From assembly GCA_947475855.1 (NCBI GenBank), contig CANJPN010000075.1:1-15907 (forward strand): a DNA stretch of 15,907 nt, in the 5' to 3' direction. Every line of letters begins with the position of its first letter. The first letter of the stretch is position 1. The position numbers and the translations under genes are program-made. Positions 7,063-13,052 of this stretch are shown in pieces. Under the pieces are notes generated by a model that was not told where the DNA came from, ran no database searches, and saw nothing but the letters and a program-made list of their open reading frames with translations. This DNA is from Bradyrhizobiaceae bacterium. Its GTDB lineage: Bacteria > Pseudomonadota > Alphaproteobacteria > Rhizobiales > Hyphomicrobiaceae.

Positions 7063-8241
7063 ATGAAGCTGCTGTCGCGTTTCAAGATCCTGGATCTCGG
7101 CACGTTCATCACGGCGCCCTATGCCGCGATGCTGCTGGCGGAACTGGGCGCCGACGTGATCAAGATCGAGAAACCTGAGGGCGGCGATCCCTTCCGCTGG
7201 TTCTCGGGCGGACAGTCGAGCCCGCACTTCCAGGCGCACAACCGCCACAAGCGCAGTGTCGCGCTCGACATCACCACACCGCGCGGCCAGGAGATACTGC
7301 ACCGGATGATCCGGGAGGCGGATGGCCTCGTCATCAACGTGCGGCCGGGCGTGGAGAAGCGGCTCGGCGTTTCCGAAGACGTGCTGCGTACACTCAATCC
7401 GCGGCTGGTGTTCTGCTTCATCACGGGCTTCGGCAGCGACGGCCCCTACGCCAAGCGCGCCGCCTATGACAATGTCGGGCAGGCGCTCTCGGGCTTGCTG
7501 TCGCGGTTCCACGAAGGCTCCGATCCGCGCGTGGCGGGGCCGGCGATCTCCGATGCAGCGACCGGCATCTTCGCTTGCCTCGGCATGCTCGCAGCGCTGC
7601 TCGAAAGGGAGGCGACCGGAGCGGGCCGCAAGGTCGAAGTCAGCATGATCGAGGCGACGCTGGCATTGGCAATCGAGCCGCTGGCGCACTTTTTCAACAC
7701 CGGCAATGACCAGGACTTCTTCTTCCGAAGCGCGATGTCCCAAGCCTACATTCTCACATGCCGCGACGGTCATCGCATCGCGCTGCAGATGTCCTCGCTG
7801 GAGAAGTTCTGGCGCGGGCTGGCGGCGGTCATCGAGCAGCCGGATCTGCTGAAGCGCTATCCCGACCGGAAGAGCCTCGTGGCGAACTACGACAGGATCT
7901 CGCGAGAGTTGGCCGCCGTGTTCGCGACGCGGGACCGCGCGGAATGGCTGGCCTTGCTTGAGAAGCACGATGTGCCGTTCGTACCGGAACGGCGGTTGAG
8001 CGAGCTGCAGGACGATCCGCAGGTCCGCCAGCTCGACCTGTTCTACGATGTTGCGCACGCGGCGGGCGGCACGGTGCGGTCGGTGCACCGAGCGATCCGC
8101 ATCGACGGCAGCCGCGACATCGACTTTCGCGCGCCGCCGGTACTGGGTGAGCACACGCGCGAGGTGCTTGGCGCACTCGGCATTTCGAACCGAGACCTCG
8201 ACGGCCTCGCGCGAGAGGGCATCGTCAAGCTGACGGCATGA
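7063..8241 (+). CDS. Class III (CaiB/BaiF) CoA-transferase
   Basis: Moves CoA between a thioester donor and a carboxylic acid; 392 residues, cytoplasmic, normally an intertwined dimer. Family marks: RFKILDLGTFITAPYAAMLL (6-25), LGADVIKIEKPEGGDPFR (29-46), RHKRSVALDITTPRGQE (61-77), FGSDGPYAKRAAYDNVGQA (123-141). ISDAATGIFACLGMLAALL (162-180) contains the likely catalytic Asp164, corresponding to Asp169 of formyl-CoA transferase. The frame extends back to 7015 inside the preceding gene, but the ATG at 7063 matches the usual N-terminus and has GGAGTG just upstream, within the stop region of the Bug gene, which suggests coupling. With the hydratase it suggests activation and hydration of an itaconate- or mesaconate-like acid (inference). 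Only 24 bases separate its stop from that of the convergent fadI, with no clear terminator between. Confidence 0.92.
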   Translation: MKLLSRFKILDLGTFITAPYAAMLLAELGADVIKIEKPEGGDPFRWFSGGQSSPHFQAHNRHKRSVALDITTPRGQEILHRMIREADGLVINVRPGVEKRLGVSEDVLRTLNPRLVFCFITGFGSDGPYAKRAAYDNVGQALSGLLSRFHEGSDPRVAGPAISDAATGIFACLGMLAALLEREATGAGRKVEVSMIEATLALAIEPLAHFFNTGNDQDFFFRSAMSQAYILTCRDGHRIALQMSSLEKFWRGLAAVIEQPDLLKRYPDRKSLVANYDRISRELAAVFATRDRAEWLALLEKHDVPFVPERRLSELQDDPQVRQLDLFYDVAHAAGGTVRSVHRAIRIDGSRDIDFRAPPVLGEHTREVLGALGISNRDLDGLAREGIVKLTA

Positions 8242-8265
8242 CGTGATTGCGAGAAGCGCTCAGAC

Positions 8266-9552
8266 CTACTTCGGCCTCGCGCTTTCCATGATCGCGGAAA
8301 CGCCCATACCGCCCGCCGTGCAGATCGATATCAGGCCACGACCGCCGTTGACGTCGAGCAACTTCGCCAGATTGGCAACGATACGGGCGCCGGTCGCCGC
8401 GAAGGGATGACCGACCGCGAGCGACGAGCCCTTGACGTTCATCTTGGCGCGATCGACCGAACCCAAAGGCTCGCTCCAGCCGAGCTTGTCACGGCAGTAC
8501 GCCGGGTCTTCCCAGGCCTTCAGCGTGCACAGCACCTGAGCTGCGAACGCTTCGTGGATCTCGTAGAAGTCGAAGTCCTGCAACTTGAGATTCGCCTTCT
8601 TGAGCATATTGGCGACGGCGATCGTCGGCGCCATCAGCAGACCGTCGCCTTCGACGAAATTGTTCGCCGCCGTCTCGACATGAGTGAGGTAGGCCATCGG
8701 CTTCAAGCCATGACTTGCGGCCCACTCTTCCGACGCAAGCAGAACCGCCGCCGCGCCGTCAGTCAGCGGCGTCGAATTGCCGGCGGTCATCGTACCGGCT
8801 GCAGAGCGATCGAACGCCGGCTTCAATTGGCCGAGCTTCTCGACGGTGGTATCGCCGCGCACGTTGTTGTCGCGGAACACGCCGGCGCAGGGAACGAGCA
8901 GATCATCATACCAGCCCTCCTTGTAGGCAGCAGCCGCCTTGGTATGGCTCTCGAAGGCGAGCAGGTCTTGCTCCGCGCGGCCGATCTTCCACTCCTTCGC
9001 CATCAACTCGCAGTGCTGGCCCATGGAAAGTCCCGTGCGCGGCTCGGCTACGGAAGGCGGCTGTGGCGTCATCTCGGAAGGCGAGAAACCCTTGAACACG
9101 CCGAGTTTGGCCATAAACGTCTTCTGCATGCCGACATCGCGCAGACGCGTGGCGAGCTTCTTGCCGACGACGATCGGCGGATCGGAGGTCGTATCGGAGC
9201 CCATCGCGATACCGGACTCGATCTGTCCGGTGGCTATCTTCGCCATGATGCCGCCCGCCGCCTGCAGCGAGGTTCCGCACGCCTGCATCATGGTGAGCCC
9301 CGGCGACGATGGAGCAAGTTTAGTTCCAATCACGGCTTCGCGCGCGATGTTCCAGTCACGGCTGTGCGTGACGACGGCGCCGCCCGCGACCTCGTCGACG
9401 TGCACGCCTTTCAAGTTGTAGCGATCGACCAGCGCGTTGAGCGTGGCCGTGAGCATGTCGAGATTGGTCAGGTCCATGTAGAGCGAATTTGAACGGCAGA
9501 ACGGAATACGCACGCCTCCGATTACGGCGACACGGCGGATGGTGGTGGTCAT
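8266..9552 (-). CDS. fadI: Acetyl-CoA acyltransferase (FadI-like thiolase)
   Basis: Catalyses thiolytic cleavage of 3-ketoacyl-CoA, the last step of beta-oxidation. From the ATG at 9552 the protein has 428 residues. The nucleophilic Cys92 lies in MMQACGTSLQAAGG, His333 in EIHEAFAAQ, His382 in GHPFAATGARI and the acid/base Cys411 in SICTAGGMGVSA, so all catalytic residues are present. AVIGGVRIPFCRSNS is the usual N-terminus. The frame opens upstream at 9621, inside hepT, but the ATG at 9552 has an AAGGAA ribosome site about 10 bases upstream and fits homologues. The start is 46 bases downstream of the hepT stop. It is probably the last gene of the fad operon, separated from its usual partner fadJ by a toxin-antitoxin pair. 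The EIHEAF motif and length resemble FadI and long-chain-type thiolases more than PhaA. Confidence 0.93.
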   Translation of the reverse strand: MTTTIRRVAVIGGVRIPFCRSNSLYMDLTNLDMLTATLNALVDRYNLKGVHVDEVAGGAVVTHSRDWNIAREAVIGTKLAPSSPGLTMMQACGTSLQAAGGIMAKIATGQIESGIAMGSDTTSDPPIVVGKKLATRLRDVGMQKTFMAKLGVFKGFSPSEMTPQPPSVAEPRTGLSMGQHCELMAKEWKIGRAEQDLLAFESHTKAAAAYKEGWYDDLLVPCAGVFRDNNVRGDTTVEKLGQLKPAFDRSAAGTMTAGNSTPLTDGAAAVLLASEEWAASHGLKPMAYLTHVETAANNFVEGDGLLMAPTIAVANMLKKANLKLQDFDFYEIHEAFAAQVLCTLKAWEDPAYCRDKLGWSEPLGSVDRAKMNVKGSSLAVGHPFAATGARIVANLAKLLDVNGGRGLISICTAGGMGVSAIMESARPK

Positions 9553-9598
9553 TGAGCGAAATTCCTTTCTCGCCTCGGATCGTCCGACGGCAAACAGC

Positions 9599-9949
9599 TC
9601 ATTCTTGTTCCAGGCTCGCAATCAGTTCGAGGATGATCGGCCTCAGCGGGTCGAACGATTTGGTCGCGGTGCGCCAGATCACGTGATCCTCGACCCGCTG
9701 GTATTCGTGCCTCATCACAGTGCCGATCGCTCTCATCTCCTGCCAGGGGATATCCGGATACTGATCGGTGAGTTCAGCGGGAATGTGCCGCGACGCCTCA
9801 GAGACGATCTCGATACAACGCTCGACGGCTCGCTGAACCATGACGTTCGACTCGAAGAAATCGAAATCGGGGCGCTCGAGAAATTCACGTGCCTCGTCAA
9901 TGGCACCGACAGTGTCTCGCAAACGCACTACGACGGATCTCTTAAGCAT
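9599..9949 (-). CDS. hepT: HepT-like toxin (DUF86/HEPN RNase), probable type VII TA toxin
   Basis: A 116-residue all-helical HEPN-domain protein of the HepT group. Proven HepT toxins are RNases (mRNA or tRNA targets) that MntA silences by adding AMP to a Tyr in the RX4-6HXY motif. Here the C-terminal motif is IGTVMRHEYQRV (75-86), giving H81 and Y83. The position where RX4H would have Arg is Gly76, and an Arg sits next to the His instead (R80). Similar IGNVLRHEY forms occur in HepT-like proteins as I remember them. The gene starts 3 bases after the mntA stop, with AGGTG in the end of mntA, so the two are coupled. Two 60-base samples of this gene (9601-9660 and 9841-9900) have 32 and 31 G+C, lower than 41 of 60 in fadJ at 10441-10500, hinting at acquisition. 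Confidence 0.85.
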   Translation of the reverse strand: MLKRSVVVRLRDTVGAIDEAREFLERPDFDFFESNVMVQRAVERCIEIVSEASRHIPAELTDQYPDIPWQEMRAIGTVMRHEYQRVEDHVIWRTATKSFDPLRPIILELIASLEQE

Positions 9950-9952
9950 CGG

Positions 9953-10252
9953 CTAGAACACCTGAATGCTCGAGTGTTCGATCTCGCTCTTCAATCGGGG
10001 ATGAAGACCGCCGCGCGTAGTCAGGTCAACCTCGCGATCCAGCATCACCCTCAATCGCTGTTGAAGCCTGACCTGCGCGATCAGATCGAAATCCGTCTCC
10101 CTGTCGTAGTCGATGAACAGGTCGATGTCGCTGTCCGGCCCGATCTCGTCGCGTGCGGCGGAGCCGAACATGAACAGCGCCGTCGCACCAAGCGCGCGCA
10201 GCGTCTCGGCGTTACGTTGCAGCGTCTCCAAGACTTCCATCCGGCTATTCAT
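9953..10252 (-). CDS. mntA: MntA-like minimal nucleotidyltransferase antitoxin
   Basis: A 99-residue minimal nucleotidyltransferase. The signature FMFGSAARDEIGPDSDIDLF has the GSxAR motif and the paired SDIDL aspartates that bind metal and ATP; a third acidic site is probably the Asp in REVDLT. Family members partner with HepT and act as antitoxins by AMPylating it. The frame extends to a TTG at 10270, but the ATG at 10252 is preferred because GGAAAGGG lies 8-15 bases upstream. It is followed at once by hepT. Upstream, an 86-base to 105-base gap carries a perfect palindrome and then the fadJ stop. It is unclear whether the pair has its own promoter or is read from the fad operon. Confidence 0.88.
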   Translation of the reverse strand: MNSRMEVLETLQRNAETLRALGATALFMFGSAARDEIGPDSDIDLFIDYDRETDFDLIAQVRLQQRLRVMLDREVDLTTRGGLHPRLKSEIEHSSIQVF

Positions 10253-10317
10253 CGGTTCGACCCTTTCCAATGCGATCGATCCAGAAGTGATGACCAGATC
10301 GCGTGGCGATGGTGCAA

Positions 10318-10344
10318 GGTGTCAGACCCGGAGGGTCTGACACC
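10318..10344. repeat. Perfect REP-like palindrome
   Basis: GGTGTCAGACCC (10318-10329), a GGA loop, then the exact reverse complement GGGTCTGACACC (10333-10344). The 12-bp perfect stem with a 3-base loop is far stronger than anything else between genes here. Neither strand has a T-run after it, so it is not a standard intrinsic terminator, though it could shield the fadJ mRNA 3' end. The GTGTCAGACCC core resembles dispersed palindromes I recall in many proteobacterial genomes. It occurs only once in this window. Confidence 0.8.
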
Positions 10345-10356
10345 CGCGTTACCCAC

Positions 10357-12357
10357 CTACTCCGCCGCGGCGCGTTGCATGCCGGCGGGCTTGGCGGCGT
10401 TCTCGGCTGCTCGGAAGTGGAGCGGGCCACCGCGGAACGGCGCGAAACCCGTGCCGAAGATCACGCCGGCATCGACGAGGTCGGCGTTCTCGACCACGCC
10501 TTCGTCGCGGCAGCGTTCGCACTCGACGAGCAGCGGCTCGATCAGCTCGCGGCCGAGTTTCTTAAGCTCCACCGGATCGTAGGACTTCTCTGTCTTCTGG
10601 GCGCGGCCATCGACCCACTTGTAGAAGCCTTCCCCGCTCTTCTTGCCGAGCTTGCCTGACTTGACCATGTCGTCGAGCTTGCTCGCATCCGGGGCCTGCT
10701 TCAGGATCTTGCCGACGTGCAGGCAGACATCCAGACCAACCGCGTCGGCGAGCTCGATCGGCCCCATCGGCATGCCGAAGGTGCGGGCGGCCTCGTCGAT
10801 CTTTTCCTTCGCTTCTCCCTTGTCCAGACGCGACAGTGCACCCATCAGATAGGGCGCCAGGACGCGGTTGACGAGGAAGCCTGGCACGCTCTTCACCACG
10901 AGCGGGAACTTGTCGATGGCAGTGACGAAGATGGCGCCCTTGCGCACGTCCTCCTCACGGCTGCCTGAGCCGCGCACGATTTCGACGAGCGGCATTTGGG
11001 CGACAGGGTTGAAGAAGTGAATGCCGATCAGGCGGCCGGGATCCTTCAGGCCCTGCGCGATGTCCTCGATCATGATCGAAGACGTATTGGTGGCCATGAC
11101 GGCGCCCGGCTTAATCTTCGTTTCGAGGTCGGCGAACAGCTTCTGCTTGATCTCCAGCTTCTCGACGATCGCTTCGATGACCACGTCGGCGCGGCCGACG
11201 AGATCGCCCGCGGGATCGGCGATGAGGCGCACCTTGGCCGCGTCACGCTCGGCCTTGGTGCGGAACTTTCGGCCCAGGAGCTTCGCCTGCGCGGCGATGC
11301 CCTTCTTGATCTGCTCGGCGGAAAGATCCTGCAGCGACACTTCCATGCCGGAGGCCACGCACCAGCCCGCGATATCCGCGCCCATGGTGCCAGCGCCGAT
11401 GACGTGCACGCGCAACGGCTTCCAGTCGATAGTCTTCGGGGCCTGCGCCTTCAGCAGCTCGGAGAGGCGGAAAACGCGGCGCAGATTGCGCGAGGTCTCG
11501 CTCACCATCAACGGTGCGAATGCGCGCGTCTCGGCTTCCTTCAGGCTCGCGAGATTGCCGCCGTGCTTCTCGAACAGATCGATCAGCCGGAATGGCGCGG
11601 GGTAGTGATCCTCACGCACCTTACGGCTCGTCTCCGTGCGCATCTTGCCGGCGAGCCAGCCACGCAACGGCCACTTACCCACCGCCGATTTGAGGAACCC
11701 GGCGGGCGAGCTCTTGCGCTTCTGCTGCACGGCCTTGCGCGCGGCCCACCGGAGCTCGTGCGGGCTGCCGACGAGTTGGTCGATGTAACCGAGGCCGCGC
11801 GCCACGTTGGCCCGGATCATCGAGCCGGTCAGCATGTTCTGCATCGCAGAGATCGGACCTGCCTGGCGGATCGAACGGGCGGTGCCGTTGAAGCCCGGGA
11901 AGATGCCGAGCTTGACCTCGGGGAAGCCGACGCGGGTCGAGCTGTCGCGCGTCGCGATGCGGTAGTGGCAGGCGAGGATCAGCTCGAAGCCGCCACCGAC
12001 GCAGACACCGTGGATCGCAGCGACGACGGGCACGGGCAGGCGCTCCAGTCGGTCGAGCATCGCGTTGACGGGCTTGATCCCGTCCATGACCTTCGCTTCG
12101 GTGTCGAGCTGGTCGAATTCGCGGATGTCGGCGCCGACGATGAAGCTCTTCTCCTTGCCCGACATCAGGACGAGCCCGTTGACCGTCCCGGCCTTGGCAC
12201 CGGCTTCCGCCGCCTCGATGATCGCGCCGAGTTCCTCCAGAGGACGGCGGCCCAGCGCGTTGGCGCTTTCGCCCTCCCGGTCGAAGGTCGCCCAGGCGAT
12301 GCCCTCCATGTCGACGGAATAGCGCCAATCCTTCAGCGTGGTCAGATCGGTGGTCAT
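10357..12357 (-). CDS. fadJ: Bifunctional enoyl-CoA hydratase / 3-hydroxyacyl-CoA dehydrogenase (FadJ/FadB type)
   Basis: A 666-residue fusion performing the middle two steps of beta-oxidation. The N-terminal crotonase domain has the oxyanion-hole region KSFIVGADIREF (70-81), AIHGVCVGGGFELILAC (114-130) and GFPEVKLGIFPGF (144-156). Glu125 and Glu147 match the two catalytic Glu of E. coli FadB (119 and 139). The loop GFNGTARSIR differs from the common GFGGTxRLPR. The NAD-binding Rossmann motif is VIGAGTMGADIAGW (319-332), and IGIHFFNPVAQMPLVEIV (444-461) carries the catalytic His447. VPGFLVNRVLAPYLMGA and GPIELADAVGLDVCLHVGKIL belong to the C-terminal dimerisation and helical domain, and GFAPFRGGPL ends the protein. 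The ATG at 12357 has a strong GGAAGGAAGAG site. It would channel intermediates to the FadI encoded downstream. Confidence 0.96.
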   Translation of the reverse strand: MTTDLTTLKDWRYSVDMEGIAWATFDREGESANALGRRPLEELGAIIEAAEAGAKAGTVNGLVLMSGKEKSFIVGADIREFDQLDTEAKVMDGIKPVNAMLDRLERLPVPVVAAIHGVCVGGGFELILACHYRIATRDSSTRVGFPEVKLGIFPGFNGTARSIRQAGPISAMQNMLTGSMIRANVARGLGYIDQLVGSPHELRWAARKAVQQKRKSSPAGFLKSAVGKWPLRGWLAGKMRTETSRKVREDHYPAPFRLIDLFEKHGGNLASLKEAETRAFAPLMVSETSRNLRRVFRLSELLKAQAPKTIDWKPLRVHVIGAGTMGADIAGWCVASGMEVSLQDLSAEQIKKGIAAQAKLLGRKFRTKAERDAAKVRLIADPAGDLVGRADVVIEAIVEKLEIKQKLFADLETKIKPGAVMATNTSSIMIEDIAQGLKDPGRLIGIHFFNPVAQMPLVEIVRGSGSREEDVRKGAIFVTAIDKFPLVVKSVPGFLVNRVLAPYLMGALSRLDKGEAKEKIDEAARTFGMPMGPIELADAVGLDVCLHVGKILKQAPDASKLDDMVKSGKLGKKSGEGFYKWVDGRAQKTEKSYDPVELKKLGRELIEPLLVECERCRDEGVVENADLVDAGVIFGTGFAPFRGGPLHFRAAENAAKPAGMQRAAAE

Positions 12358-12403
12358 CGGCTCTTCCTTCCAGACTCTGTTACCGCCGCGTTTTATGGCT
12401 TTA

Positions 12404-13000
12404 TTACATGGTCTTGATGATGTGGTCTTGCAAAGCGTAAACGATCGCGCTGAGAATGAGGCATTCGCGCTCTCTGGCGGCGAGTTCTTCCAGCGCGTAC
12501 AGGCTGTAGCGTATATCGATCATCATCCGCTTCTTGACCATCCGGAATGCGTTGGCACCATCCTGGGTCACGCCGCGCTCGTCCGGGCCGCGCTCGAGGC
12601 GAACTGCATTCGTCCTGGGCCTCAAGACCGCTCCGGTCAGGCCGTTCAACACCGGCACGCTCGGGATGAGCCTGTCGAAGAAGTCCAGCCATTCGGACTC
12701 GTCGACGAACTTGAAGCGCGGCTCGTCCCCGACGAATATGAACTTGCCGATACCCAGCGGCGTGAGACCGAACTGGCCGATCTTGGCACCTGCGGCGTCC
12801 TCGAACCAATGCGTGAAGGCATGCTCCGCCCGGATCGTGTAGATGGGCGAACCCATGTTCTCGTCCGAGTAGATGGGCATCTTGCCGCTTCCGATCTGGG
12901 AGCCCGGAACGAAACCGACCGTCCGGCCGGCGCCGTCGGTCACGAGAAAATTCGCGCGCCATCCCAGCATTTTGATCGTAATGTCGATCGGGAACTGCAT
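12404..13000 (-). CDS. LURP-one-related / tubby-like beta-barrel protein of unknown function
   Basis: A 198-residue protein with no signal peptide or transmembrane helix. The opening FPIDITIKMLGWRANFLVTD, then GRTVGFVPGS, PIYSDENMGSPIYTIRAE and GAKIGQFGLTPL, follows the repeated short-strand pattern of LURP-one/phospholipid-scramblase-like barrels (begin with FPLxxxFK, then TDxxGRxVxxV, then a PxYxIxAD strand). The assignment rests on pattern memory and is moderate. The C-terminal third (FRMVKKRMMIDIRYSLYALEELAARERECLILSAIVYAL; quoted in two parts as FRMVKKRMMIDIRY and SLYALEELAARE) is helical and not part of that fold. GGAGCGG precedes the ATG at 13000. It lies 52 bases after fadE and 46 bases before fadJ on the same strand, so a role near membrane lipids or fatty-acid oxidation is a fair guess, but nothing more. 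Confidence 0.7.
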   Translation of the reverse strand: MQFPIDITIKMLGWRANFLVTDGAGRTVGFVPGSQIGSGKMPIYSDENMGSPIYTIRAEHAFTHWFEDAAGAKIGQFGLTPLGIGKFIFVGDEPRFKFVDESEWLDFFDRLIPSVPVLNGLTGAVLRPRTNAVRLERGPDERGVTQDGANAFRMVKKRMMIDIRYSLYALEELAARERECLILSAIVYALQDHIIKTM

Positions 13001-13052
13001 CCGCTCCGCACCAAACTCGCCGCCTCAGCCGCTTCCCCCCTTCTCCCTAGCG

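Noticed and set aside
8242..8265. Terminator between the convergent CoA-transferase and fadI genes
   Set aside because: The 24-base gap has no stable stem followed by T-run on either strand.
8407..9492. 361-codon plus-strand open frame opposite fadI
   Set aside because: Arg/His-rich translation with no domain; the minus strand encodes a complete thiolase.
10272..10302. GCGATC...GATCGC inverted repeat upstream of mntA
   Set aside because: Six-base arms around a 19-base gap made of common GATC-type words; likely chance.
9539..10582. 347-codon plus-strand open frame across hepT, mntA and the palindrome
   Set aside because: It spans two well-supported genes on the other strand and has no recognisable domain or start context.
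10996..12417. 473-codon plus-strand open frame opposite fadJ
   Set aside because: Composition (Arg, His, Asp, Leu rich) is that of a codon-complement shadow; fadJ is unambiguous.
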